From NCBI RefSeq assembly GCF_015565955.1, contig NZ_CP064760.1, positions 3,224,001 to 3,288,000 on the forward strand: a DNA stretch of 64,000 nucleotides. Direction: 5' to 3'. Below the pieces are notes generated by a model. It was given only the letters and a program-made list of their open reading frames with translations, was not told where the DNA came from and made no database searches. This DNA is from Microbacterium schleiferi (GTDB taxonomy: Bacteria > Actinomycetota > Actinomycetes > Actinomycetales > Microbacteriaceae). Below are positions 44,455-54,254 of this stretch, one piece after another; the stretch's first letter is position 1; every line of letters starts with the position of its first letter. The translations under genes were made by a program, and so were the position numbers.

Positions 44455-45828
44455 CTACCCGAAGTCGCCGGGGGCCATGTCGGCGAAGCGCGAGTAGTGA
44501 CCCTGGAAGGCCACGGTGATGGTGTCGGTCGGGCCGTTACGGTGCTTGGCGACGATCAAGTCAGCCTCGCCCGCGCGCGGTGAGTCCTTCTCGTAGGCGG
44601 CCTCGCGATGCAGAAGCACGACCATGTCGGCATCCTGCTCGATCGATCCCGACTCACGGAGGTCGGACAGCGCCGGCTTCTTGTCGGAGCGCTGCTCGGG
44701 GCCACGGTTCAGCTGCGACAGGGCGACGACGGGAACGCCGAGCTCCTTGGCGAGGAGCTTGAGGGCTCGGGAGAACTCGGACACTTCCTGCTGGCGGGAC
44801 TCGACGCGCTTGCCGCTGGTCATCAGCTGCAGGTAGTCGATCACGACCATCTTCAGACCGGCTCGCTGCTTGAGGCGGCGGCACTTCGCACGGATCTCGA
44901 CGAGCGTCATGTTGGGGCTGTCGTCGATGTACAGCGGCGCCTCATTGATCCGGCCGCGGGTGGCGGCGATCGTCGTCCAGTCGCGGGAGTCGAGCGTGCC
45001 CTTGCGCATGTTCTGCAGCGGCACGGCGCCCTCGGCGCTCATGAGGCGCATCGCGATCTCGCTACGGCCCATTTCGAGCGAGAAGAAGATCGTCGGCATG
45101 TTGTTCTTGATCGCCGAGGCTCGGGCGAAGTCGAGGGCGAGCGTCGACTTACCCATCGCGGGTCGGGCAGCGATGATGATCATCTGTCCGGGGTGCAAAC
45201 CGTTGGTGAGCTGGTCCAGGCCCTGGAAGCCGGTCGGGATGCCGGTCATCTTGCCGTCGCGGCCCCGGGCCGCCTCGATCTCTTCGAGTGCGGCATCCAC
45301 AGCGATCTCGAGCGGCACGTAGTCTTCGGCAGTCTCGGCGCCGGTCACCGAGTAGATCTCGGCCTGAGCGGAGTTGACGAGGTCGACAGCTTCACCCTGC
45401 CCCGCGTAGCCCATCTGCACGATGCGGGTGCCCGCCTCGACGAGGCGCCGCAGGAGGGCGCGCTCGGCGACGATCGACGCGTAGTAGGCCGCATTGGCCG
45501 CAGTCGGCACGATCGAGGTGAGCGTGTGGAGGTAGTCGGCGCCGCCAGCGCGCTGCAACTCACCGGTCTTGATGAGTTCGTCGGTGACGGTGATGACATC
45601 GGTCGGCTCGCCGTGCGAATAGAGCGTGAGGATCGCCTCGAAGATCAGCTCGTGCTTGGGGATGTAGAAATCCGCGCCGCGGAGAGTCTCGATGACGTCG
45701 GCGACGGCATCCTTCGACAACAGCATGCCGCCGAGCGCGCTCTGCTCAGCGAGGATGTCGTGCGGCGGAGTGCGCTCGTGCTCGCGGGGTCCGCCGAGCC
45801 GATCCTCCGAAATGTCCGCAATCGACAT
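44455..45828 (-). CDS. dnaB: Replicative DNA helicase DnaB
   Basis: 457 residues from MSIADISEDRLGG, after a strong GGAGGGGGATAC site (a longer upstream frame is rejected). The N-terminal domain starts PHDILAEQSALGGMLLS. The RecA-like motor has Walker A ARPAMGKSTLAL, Walker B VVIDYLQLM, the SQLNRGPEQR loop and LRESGSIEQDADMV. No intein or frameshift is seen. It ends ...YSRFADMAPGDFG, and the TAG is followed after one base by the transposon end, so the coding region is intact. The 3' end is the likely Tn7-like attachment site. Confidence 0.98.
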   Translation of the reverse strand: MSIADISEDRLGGPREHERTPPHDILAEQSALGGMLLSKDAVADVIETLRGADFYIPKHELIFEAILTLYSHGEPTDVITVTDELIKTGELQRAGGADYLHTLTSIVPTAANAAYYASIVAERALLRRLVEAGTRIVQMGYAGQGEAVDLVNSAQAEIYSVTGAETAEDYVPLEIAVDAALEEIEAARGRDGKMTGIPTGFQGLDQLTNGLHPGQMIIIAARPAMGKSTLALDFARASAIKNNMPTIFFSLEMGRSEIAMRLMSAEGAVPLQNMRKGTLDSRDWTTIAATRGRINEAPLYIDDSPNMTLVEIRAKCRRLKQRAGLKMVVIDYLQLMTSGKRVESRQQEVSEFSRALKLLAKELGVPVVALSQLNRGPEQRSDKKPALSDLRESGSIEQDADMVVLLHREAAYEKDSPRAGEADLIVAKHRNGPTDTITVAFQGHYSRFADMAPGDFG

Positions 45829-46375
45829 GTATCCCCCTCCGCTATCTGTGATGTGAGTCGCTGTTCTGCTGCCGCCGGATGACCGACGTAGCGAGCGCCG
45901 CGACACACCGCTCCCGCCGTGCGACGAACCGGTCTTCCACGCTGAATCCGGATCGCCTCCCCACCGGGCACGACCACGCTAGGGATGGGTTCCGACACCC
46001 GCAACACAGCCTGTGGATAACTTTGTGGAGAAGATGCGGGAAACGCCGCTGCGCTTGTGAGAACTGCCTGTGGACAAAGGCTTGGGAAACACGGATTGTT
46101 GAGCCTGAATATCCCCTTGATCAGCCTTTTCTCTTTCCCACAGACTGTGGACAAGGTTGTGGTTGAACCTGGGATTGAAGGTTCGCTTTTTCGCGCTTCA
46201 CTGTGTACAAGCGGCGGGCATTTTGCCTACCAGGCGCACCGCAAAGGTGCAAGTGGAGACGAGAGAAACCGAACGCCCGCGCGCAGGCAAGGGGGGTTGC
46301 GGGCGCCGCTCATCGGCGTATGATCCCGGCCCAAGGTGAGTCCGAAACCGACACGACCGCGAGCGGGGGTGAACG
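45829..46375. promoter_or_regulatory. dnaB upstream region with DnaA-box-like sequences
   Basis: 547 bp without a gene. TGTGGATAA (46,012-46,020), TGTGGACAA (46,069-46,077 and 46,146-46,154) and TGTGTACAA (46,202-46,210) are all in one orientation; their complements TTATCCACA and TTGTCCACA are DnaA-box consensus forms. An AT-richer run, CTTTTCTCTTTCCCACA, lies between the second and third. This may regulate dnaB or titrate DnaA. Confidence 0.6.
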
Positions 46376-47422
46376 ATGGATGAGCAGCACCACCGGCTAG
46401 CCGCGCTCCGTCGCGCGCTCCTGCTCAGCGGCGCCTCGCTCATCGCCGGCTTCGCGATCTCCCTCGCGGGCGCAACCGCCGCGAGCGCGGCCGAGGATGA
46501 CGCGGAGGGCGGCGGGCTGCTGGGCGCCGTGACAACTGTCACCGACGCCGTCAGTTCAGCCGTCGGTGATCTCGACACCGCCGCCAGCGATGTCGTCGAG
46601 AAAGCGGCGGAGACAGCCGCGCCCGTCACGGAGGTTGTGCAGGCCGTCGTGCCCGCCCCTGTCGTCGCACCCGTTCCGTCCGTCGTGGAGGGTGCTTCTG
46701 AGGTCGCGCAGACGACCGTCGACCACGTCGAGGCCACGACGGATGCCGCGGTTGACGCCGTCCACCAGATCGTGGAGGCAGATCCCGTCAGCTCAGTGAC
46801 CGATGCCGTGGTGTCCGGCGTATCGGGGATTCCCGCCGTCGGCGCTGTCGTCGACGTGGTCGTGCCCCCGTCGATCAACGACGCCGTCGCGAGCGTGTCG
46901 ACCAGCCTCGATGCCACTCTCCAGGCTGTCGTCGGAGACTCCTCGAGCTCCGCGATCACGCTCCCCGAGGTGCCAACCGGCGTTCTCGATAGCGTCGTGC
47001 AGATCATTGTTCCCGCGGCCGATGAGGCACGCCCCCTGCCCGACATCCGCCCCGATCCCGACGGCGACACGGATGCCGTAAGCGCAGCATCCGTCGCGCC
47101 GGCGTCGACCTCCCTGAAACAGGCTTCCGACGGCCACCACGGGACCCGTGGTGTGTCGCTGACGAGCCCACCCGTGCTGAGCACGGCCTCGGGCATCGAC
47201 GTGGGCGACTCGCCACGCGCTGGCGCGCCGCCGGGCGGTCCGCTCGCTCCTCCTGGCTCGTGCAGCCTCGGAACCGGTTCGGCCGGCACCGGCCCGGGCG
47301 CGCTTCACGCCGCCCTTCCCGGCGACGCCGCACTAACCCTGCACGCCGGCACCACGATATCCGCGTCGTCGGATGCCGTCCCGGCACCGCCCACTTACGC
47401 CACTGACGTCTCTCCTGATTGA
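46376..47422 (+). CDS. Secreted Ala/Val-rich protein
   Basis: 348 residues. A signal peptide (residues 12-38, ALLLSGASLIAGFAISLAGA then ASAA cleavage) is followed by a low-complexity region of repeated V-V-D-A-V/T-T-x-x-V segments predicted as amphipathic helix or beta-rich repeats, then a Pro/Gly/Ser-rich C-terminus. There is no sortase motif or C-terminal membrane segment. It is directly upstream of the chaplin-like gene (87-bp gap) and may belong to the same surface layer. The function is unknown. Confidence 0.7.
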   Translation: MDEQHHRLAALRRALLLSGASLIAGFAISLAGATAASAAEDDAEGGGLLGAVTTVTDAVSSAVGDLDTAASDVVEKAAETAAPVTEVVQAVVPAPVVAPVPSVVEGASEVAQTTVDHVEATTDAAVDAVHQIVEADPVSSVTDAVVSGVSGIPAVGAVVDVVVPPSINDAVASVSTSLDATLQAVVGDSSSSAITLPEVPTGVLDSVVQIIVPAADEARPLPDIRPDPDGDTDAVSAASVAPASTSLKQASDGHHGTRGVSLTSPPVLSTASGIDVGDSPRAGAPPGGPLAPPGSCSLGTGSAGTGPGALHAALPGDAALTLHAGTTISASSDAVPAPPTYATDVSPD

Positions 47423-47509
47423 CGGGGGTCGTGCCGCGTCCCACGCGGCAGACGACCGCGCGCGCCATCCGGCACGCGTTCCCCACTCATCGATCAGGAG
47501 AAATTTCTC

Positions 47510-48826
47510 ATGCGTACATTCATCAAGCGAGCACTCCTCGGAGTGGTCGTCGGGGGCGGAATCGCCCTCGCCGGGGCCGGGATGGCCCAGGCCGCCGAAA
47601 CCGACGGCGACGACGGTCTGCTCTCAGGAACCCAGATCCTGCCGAGCATCGAGGTGCCCATAACGGTCGGCGGCAACGCCATCTCGGTTCTCGGGGATTC
47701 CTCGACCAACGACGCAGCGGCGTCGGCCCCCAGCGGTAACGCTTCGGGCGAGACCTCCGAGGCGAGCACCGACGGAAGCGACGGCGCAGCGTCGGGGACG
47801 CAGGGCATCGTGTCCGTCACGGTCCCGGTCACCGTGGGCGGCAACGCCATCTCGGTCGTCGGTGACAGTGACAGCACATCCGCAACCAGCGCCCCCGCGG
47901 AGCCGGCCGAGCCCGAGGTCGCGGTGAACCCGCAGACCTCCGGCGAGGACGGCATCCTCGGCGGCACTCAGGGCCTCGTTGACGCGACGGTTCCGGTGAC
48001 GGTCGGCGGCAACGCCATCTCGGTTCTCGGTGACAGCGAGAGCACGGATGCCGACACCACTGCACCCACCGGCACCGGTGGCACCAGTGACCCGGGCGCA
48101 CCGGAAACCTCGGGTGCTGACGCAACCCTCGGGGGCACTCAAGTGATCGCACCGGTCGCTGTCCCCGTGACGGTTGGCGGCAACGCCATCTCCGTCCTCG
48201 GTGACAGCGAGAGCACGGACGCCGACACCACCGCACCCGCGGACACCGCCGGCACCAGTGACCCGGGCGAGCCGGAAACCACCGGCAACGACGGCATCCT
48301 CGGCGGCACCCAGGCGATCGCCCCCGTCGCCGCCCCGGTGACGGCCGGCGGCAACGCCATCTCCGTCCTCGGAGACAGCACGAGCACGGATGCCGACACC
48401 ACCGCACCCGCCGGGACCAGTTCCGGCACCCCGATGACCTCGGGGCAGGGCGGGATCCTCGGCGGAACGCAGGTCGCGCTTCCGCTGTCTATCCCGGTAA
48501 CCCTGGGTGGGAACGCCGTTTCGGTCGTCGGCGATTCGGAGACGGGCGGGTCCACCACCCCGGCCGGCCCCGGTAACCCTGGTGACCCCGGTAACCCCGG
48601 CAACCCCGGCGACCCCGGCGACCCTGGCAACCCCGTTGACCCCGGTCAGCCGGGAACTCCGGGAACCGGTGGCAGCGGGACGACCGGTGGCGGTCAGGCC
48701 GCGGCCCTGAGCGTGACGGGCCTTGCCAGCACCGGCGGGACCGCTCCGCTGTGGGGCATCCCGGCAGCCGCGCTCATCGCCGGCCTCGCCGCGCTCCTGG
48801 CAAGCCGTCGCGCGGCTCGCCGCTGA
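47510..48826 (+). CDS. Chaplin-like repeat protein with LAxTG anchor
   Basis: 438 residues: signal peptide (cleavage after AQAA, near 29), six repeats of the form GTQ...VPVTVGGNAISVLGDS separated by Ser/Thr/Asp-rich linkers, a collagen-like GNPGDPGNPG stretch (about 345-375), then LASTGG, a membrane segment and RRAARR. Chaplins of Streptomyces have a similar VPVNVCGNxVNVxG core, but here the Cys are replaced by Gly. LAxTG is the typical site for class E sortase, so the protein is probably wall-anchored. Confidence 0.8.
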   Translation: MRTFIKRALLGVVVGGGIALAGAGMAQAAETDGDDGLLSGTQILPSIEVPITVGGNAISVLGDSSTNDAAASAPSGNASGETSEASTDGSDGAASGTQGIVSVTVPVTVGGNAISVVGDSDSTSATSAPAEPAEPEVAVNPQTSGEDGILGGTQGLVDATVPVTVGGNAISVLGDSESTDADTTAPTGTGGTSDPGAPETSGADATLGGTQVIAPVAVPVTVGGNAISVLGDSESTDADTTAPADTAGTSDPGEPETTGNDGILGGTQAIAPVAAPVTAGGNAISVLGDSTSTDADTTAPAGTSSGTPMTSGQGGILGGTQVALPLSIPVTLGGNAVSVVGDSETGGSTTPAGPGNPGDPGNPGNPGDPGDPGNPVDPGQPGTPGTGGSGTTGGGQAAALSVTGLASTGGTAPLWGIPAAALIAGLAALLASRRAARR

Positions 48827-48833
48827 CGCAGAA

Positions 48834-48872
48834 GGGCGGATGCTGCAGACTCTGGGTCTGCGGCATCCGCCC
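48834..48872. terminator. Bidirectional hairpin between the repeat protein and rplI
   Basis: GGGCGGATGCTGCAGAC (48,834-48,850) pairs with GTCTGCGGCATCCGCCC (48,856-48,872) across a 5-nt loop, with one G-T pair. It lies 7 bp after the repeat-protein stop and 21 bp before the rplI stop on the other strand. Confidence 0.8.
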
Positions 48873-48893
48873 CTGCGGAGGACTATCGCGCGA

Positions 48894-49346
48894 TTACTTC
48901 GCGGCGACAACCTGCAGCGTGATCACGGCGGTCACGTCGTCGCGAAGACGGATCGTGGCCTCGTGCTCGCCGACCGACTTGATCGGCGACGTGATGTGGA
49001 TCTTGCGCTTGTCGAGGTCACCGAAACCGGCAGCCTTGACGGCGTCTGCGACATCCGCTGGCTTGACCGAACCGAACAGACGGCCTTCGGAGCCTGCCTT
49101 GATGGCGAGCTTGACCTTGTTCGACTCGAGGGTGTTCTTCAACGCCACGGCCTCTTCGTGGTCGTGGATCGCGCGGGCTTCGCGAGCGGCGCGGATCGAG
49201 GTGACCTGCTTCTCGCCACCGCGACTCCACGCCACGGCGAATCCCTGCGGGATGAGGTAGTTACGGGCGTACCCGTCCTTGACCTCGACAACATCACCGG
49301 CGCTACCGAGCCCGGCGACCTCGTTCGTGAGAATGAGCTTCGACAT
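48894..49346 (-). CDS. rplI: 50S ribosomal protein L9
   Basis: 150 residues, normal length. The N-terminal domain starts [20 protein letters not shown] with the family [13 protein letters not shown], joined by a long helix to the C-terminal domain ending in [13 protein letters not shown]. It is the last gene of the rpsF-ssb-rpsR-rplI operon, 9 bp after rpsR. Confidence 0.98.
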   Translation of the reverse strand: MSKLILTNEVAGLGSAGDVVEVKDGYARNYLIPQGFAVAWSRGGEKQVTSIRAAREARAIHDHEEAVALKNTLESNKVKLAIKAGSEGRLFGSVKPADVADAVKAAGFGDLDKRKIHITSPIKSVGEHEATIRLRDDVTAVITLQVVAAK

Positions 49347-49355
49347 GGGGACTCC

Positions 49356-49610
49356 TTAGCGGCCAGCGCCGGCGTAGGGCAGGAGCGCCATTTCGCGCGC
49401 GTTCTTGATCGCGCGGGCGATCAGACGCTGCTCCTGCACCGAGACCCCGGTGATACGACGGGCGCGGATCTTCCCGCGCTCCGAGATGAACTTGCGGAGG
49501 GTGGCGACATCCTTGTAGTCGATGACGCCGACCCGGATTGCCTTCGCCGGAGCGACCGGCTTGCCGCCCTTGCGCGGCTTGCGGCGATCGCCGCTTGACT
49601 TTCCAGCCAT
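49356..49610 (-). CDS. rpsR: 30S ribosomal protein S18
   Basis: 84 residues with a basic N-terminus, [16 protein letters not shown], and the S18 core [29 protein letters not shown]. The start follows AAGGAAAACCC. The zinc-binding Cys of some S18 proteins are absent, i.e. the C-minus paralogue type that Actinobacteria use under zinc limitation also looks like this; no second copy is in the window. Confidence 0.97.
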   Translation of the reverse strand: MAGKSSGDRRKPRKGGKPVAPAKAIRVGVIDYKDVATLRKFISERGKIRARRITGVSVQEQRLIARAIKNAREMALLPYAGAGR

Positions 49611-49655
49611 GGGTTTTCCTTACGTGTGAAACGGATGCCGCGGCATCCGTGGTGC

Positions 49656-50153
49656 TTAAAACGGAGTGTCGTCGCCGTAGGTGCCGGGGGCAGCCCAGGC
49701 ATCGGCGTTCGAGGAACCGGGAGTGGACCAGGGCTCGTCGGCAACCTGACCGCGGGACTGGCCACCGCCACCGCCGCCACCACCGCTACTCGCGGCGCGG
49801 GTGACCTGAGCGGTCGCGTAGCGCAGCGACGGGCCGATCTCGTCGACCTCCAGCTCGATAGCGGTGCGGTTGTTGCCTTCGCGGTCCTGGTAGCTGCGCT
49901 GCTTGAGGCGCCCGGTCGCGATGACGCGGGATCCCTTGGTCAGCGAGCCGGCGACGTGCTCAGCGAAGTCGCGCCAAACGCTTGCGCGGAGGAACAGCGC
50001 TTCGCCGTCCTTCCACTCGTTGGCCTGACGGTCGAAAGTGCGCGGCGTGGATGCGATCGTGAAGTTCGCGACCGGAAGCCCGTTCTGCGTGTACCGCAGT
50101 TCGGGGTCAGCCGTGAGGTTACCCACAACGGTGATGACGGTTTCGCCGGCCAT
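49656..50153 (-). CDS. ssb: Single-stranded DNA-binding protein
   Basis: 165 residues. The OB fold starts [22 protein letters not shown] and contains [19 protein letters not shown] and the [13 protein letters not shown] strand. A Gly-rich linker leads to the acidic tail ending DDTPF, which recruits partner proteins. It lies 5 bp after rpsF. Confidence 0.98.
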   Translation of the reverse strand: MAGETVITVVGNLTADPELRYTQNGLPVANFTIASTPRTFDRQANEWKDGEALFLRASVWRDFAEHVAGSLTKGSRVIATGRLKQRSYQDREGNNRTAIELEVDEIGPSLRYATAQVTRAASSGGGGGGGGQSRGQVADEPWSTPGSSNADAWAAPGTYGDDTPF

Positions 50154-50158
50154 GATCG

Positions 50159-50563
50159 TCAGGCCTTCGCGTCTGCGGTCTCGGTGCGGCGGGCGCGGGC
50201 GGGAGCGGCAGCCTTGCGAGCAGCCTTCTCCTCGGAGCGCTTGGCCTCCGACGCGACCATCGCAATGGCCTCTTCGGCGCGAAGCACCTTGGTGCGCATG
50301 ATCTGCTCGTTCAGCTTGAGCTGACGGTCGAGCTCCTGCGCGGCGTCGCTGGTCGAGGTGAAGTTGACGACGGCGTAGATGCCCTCGTTCTTCTTCTGGA
50401 TCTCGTATGCGAGCCGGCGCTTACCCCAGACGTCGACACTGTCGATCGAGCCACCATCGTTGGTGATGACTGCGAGGAACTTGTCGAGGGTCGTGGGGAC
50501 CTGGCGCTCGTCGATCTCAGGGTTGATGATCACCATGAGTTCGTACTGGTGTGTGTGCGTCAC
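50159..50563 (-). CDS. rpsF: 30S ribosomal protein S6
   Basis: 134 residues. The core [45 protein letters not shown] and [19 protein letters not shown] is S6; the C-terminal 35 residues are an Ala/Arg-rich extension. A GGAGGTGGGTCA ribosome-binding site precedes the start. It is the first gene of the operon. The 177 bp upstream hold a GGATGCGGCATCC palindrome and the promoter. Confidence 0.98.
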   Translation of the reverse strand: MTHTHQYELMVIINPEIDERQVPTTLDKFLAVITNDGGSIDSVDVWGKRRLAYEIQKKNEGIYAVVNFTSTSDAAQELDRQLKLNEQIMRTKVLRAEEAIAMVASEAKRSEEKAARKAAAPARARRTETADAKA

Positions 50564-50740
50564 TGACCCACCTCCTTCGGACTAGAACGGCTGTCGGGCA
50601 TTTCCCGGCAGCAGGAGGGTGTGTGCACGTGTCCTCGCGAGCTTCCGGGTCGGAAGTCGCACAGGACAACCTTCACAGTGTATCGGATGCGGCATCCGGC
50701 GCCCAACAGCGGGTTTCGTCGCCGATCGCCCGCCGCCCGG

Positions 50741-51400
50741 TCAGCTGCGCGGTTGCGGCGCTCGACCGGAAATTCGTCTGATGAGGTGGCGAACGGGGCG
50801 CGCCAGGAAGAGGCCGAACAACCAGAAGTAACCGACCTGGGGGAACAGGAGCATGAGCACCATCGCCGTCGCGAACAGGATCGTCAGGATGATCCCCACC
50901 GTGATGCCCTCGCGAAGGCGCTCGGGCTTCTCGTTGTGGAGGCGCGGATGGCGTAGCACGTAGACCCGCGTGAGCGTGAGGACGAGGCTCGTCAGGGTCA
51001 GCGATCCGACATAGAGCACGGTCTGGATGGGGTCGGGTTCGAAAGTTCCCGTGATCGCCGTCGCGACCGGCAGCCACACGATGGTGAGCATCCACAGCAC
51101 CGTGAGCCAGATGAGGCGCTCATCGACGCGTTCGACGCGGGCGAAGATCCGGTGGTGACTGAGCCAGAACTCCGCGATGAGCACGAAGCTCAGAAGGAAC
51201 GTCAACAGGTTCGGCCATTCCGCCACGATCCACGCACCGGCAGTAGGCTGCTCCGCACTGCTGACGCTGTCCATCAGGGGCAGGATCAGCAGCGTCATGG
51301 CGATGGCAACGACCGCGTCGGTGAACGCCTTGAGACGTTCGGCGGACGGCAGCTCGTCATCCACAGCCTTCCCGGCATCCTCGCGCTGCGGTTCGGTCAT
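50741..51400 (-). CDS. TMEM175-like potassium channel protein
   Basis: 219 residues with six hydrophobic segments. Helix 1 carries the family signature RLKAFTDAVVAIAMTLLILPL (FSD-like motif as FTD). SHHRIFARV and LPVATAITG are further family patterns. Bacterial TMEM175 (DUF1211) proteins form tetrameric K+ leak channels. It is monocistronic, divergent from the gene at 51,467. Confidence 0.85.
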   Translation of the reverse strand: MTEPQREDAGKAVDDELPSAERLKAFTDAVVAIAMTLLILPLMDSVSSAEQPTAGAWIVAEWPNLLTFLLSFVLIAEFWLSHHRIFARVERVDERLIWLTVLWMLTIVWLPVATAITGTFEPDPIQTVLYVGSLTLTSLVLTLTRVYVLRHPRLHNEKPERLREGITVGIILTILFATAMVLMLLFPQVGYFWLFGLFLARPVRHLIRRISGRAPQPRS

Positions 51401-51466
51401 GGCGACAACCTACCGGGAGCCAGGTCGTGGCGTTCGATACCCTCGGCAGAACGACCGATCCGGGGG

Positions 51467-51991
51467 ATGTCGATGAACAGGTACAACGAAGACGCGCTTC
51501 TGGGTGAAGCGTCAACGATTCTCGGAAACGACGAGGTCGTGATCGCCGCGGGCTATTTCAGCCTCGGAGAGCTCACGGTGGCTGCCGCGCGCAGAGGCGG
51601 TGACGCCATGATGGATACGTCGATCTTCCTGAGCGACAATCTCATCGTTGATGCCGTAGGCGCCGTCATCGGCATGGCAATGGGCGCCAAGAAGGCCGCG
51701 AAGGCGGCGGGTGCGACCCCCGAGGTCATCGTTGCGATCACCGCCGACCACATTCATGTCCTCAACCGCGATACGGGGGGCGAGCTCAGATCCGAGTACG
51801 CGAGCTTCCCGCGCGCCGCCACCCAATTCGTCGTCAGCAAGACCGGATCATTCGTTGCATTCACCCTGAAGGATCCGGAATCGAACACGTTCGTGCGGCT
51901 CCACGGGAGCCTGTCACGACTCTCTCCGGCATCCACCGGTGACCGTTTGGTGCTCGACCTCCTTGCGGCCAACGAGCACGAGGACCACTGA
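51467..51991 (+). CDS. Hypothetical protein, possible lipid/PH-like fold
   Basis: 174 residues starting MSMNRYNEDALLG after CCGGGGG (an alternative start is 6 bp downstream). The middle has a Gly/Ala-rich helix, VDAVGAVIGMAMGAKKAAKAAG, then a run of beta strands with DHIHVLNRDTGGE and FVAFTLKDPESNTFVRLHG, as seen in small PH-like domains of actinobacteria. The function is not known. Confidence 0.6.
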   Translation: MSMNRYNEDALLGEASTILGNDEVVIAAGYFSLGELTVAAARRGGDAMMDTSIFLSDNLIVDAVGAVIGMAMGAKKAAKAAGATPEVIVAITADHIHVLNRDTGGELRSEYASFPRAATQFVVSKTGSFVAFTLKDPESNTFVRLHGSLSRLSPASTGDRLVLDLLAANEHEDH

Positions 51992-52003
51992 CCGCACGCG
52001 AGT

Positions 52004-52393
52004 TCAGCTGAGCCCGAAGTACTCGAGTTCGGCGTCGTTCAGCATCCGGGATCGGATGATGAAGCGCTTGCCGGTGGGACTTTCGACGCTGAACCCCGCG
52101 CCGCGGCCGGGCACCACGTCCACCGTGAGGTGCGTGTACTTCCAGTACTCGAACTGAGACTCCGACATGAAGAACTCGATCGGATCGATTCCCTCGACCT
52201 CGAGCGTGCCGAGTTTCACGTCGCTCGGCCCGGTCATGAACATCCCGACCGGGTAGCACATGGGGGCGCTGCCGTCGCAGCATCCGCCCGACTGGTGGAA
52301 CATGAGCGGGCCGTGCTGCCCCGCGAGTTCGCGCAACAGCGCGGCGGCGTCCTCGGTGACCGCAACCCGTCCATAGGTTCCAACACTGACCAT
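52004..52393 (-). CDS. DUF779 protein
   Basis: 129 residues with the family motifs LMFHQSGGCCDGSAPMCY, FFMSESQFEYWKYTHLTVDVV and SPTGKRFIIRSRML. DUF779 genes usually accompany AcoD/ExaC-type aldehyde dehydrogenases, as here. The role is undefined; the Cys-Cys-Asp and Met-Cys residues suggest metal binding. It lies downstream of the dehydrogenase, with a large stem-loop in between. Confidence 0.92.
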   Translation of the reverse strand: MVSVGTYGRVAVTEDAAALLRELAGQHGPLMFHQSGGCCDGSAPMCYPVGMFMTGPSDVKLGTLEVEGIDPIEFFMSESQFEYWKYTHLTVDVVPGRGAGFSVESPTGKRFIIRSRMLNDAELEYFGLS

Positions 52394-52429
52394 GCTCTCC
52401 CTCTCCCTGTCTCCCCGCCGACGTCATCC

Positions 52430-52489
52430 GTGAGACGGAACCTGGCGCGCGAGACGTTCGCCCGTCCATCGCGCCAGGTTCCGTTTCAC
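52430..52489. terminator. Large stem-loop between the aldehyde dehydrogenase and DUF779 genes
   Basis: GTGAGACGGAACCTGGCGCG (52,430-52,449) pairs with CGCGCCAGGTTCCGTTTCAC (52,470-52,489), one mismatch in 20. It may end or attenuate transcription before the DUF779 gene. Confidence 0.6.
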
Positions 52490-52552
52490 GATGCTTCGCC
52501 GGCGGGGGTGTGGGGGCGGCACCCGTGACGGATGCCGCCCCACGACGCCGGT

Positions 52553-54103
<1,551 letters not shown>

Positions 54104-54254
54104 GCTGAGTCTCCTTCGACTGCGTCGCGACGGCCGTCGTCGCGATGGGTCGACGGTAGGTGAGGCAAGGTTGCATTCCGTTGCAGCCTGGCTCGCGGCA
54201 TCCGTTGCACGTGAAACGGATGCCGCACTCACGCCTGGGCGGGGGGCTCCGGCG

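Noticed and set aside
45829-46375. Possible chromosomal origin oriC
   Set aside because: DnaA-box-like sequences are present, but dnaA, dnaN, rpmH and rnpA are not in the window and the murJ side suggests the origin lies further right.
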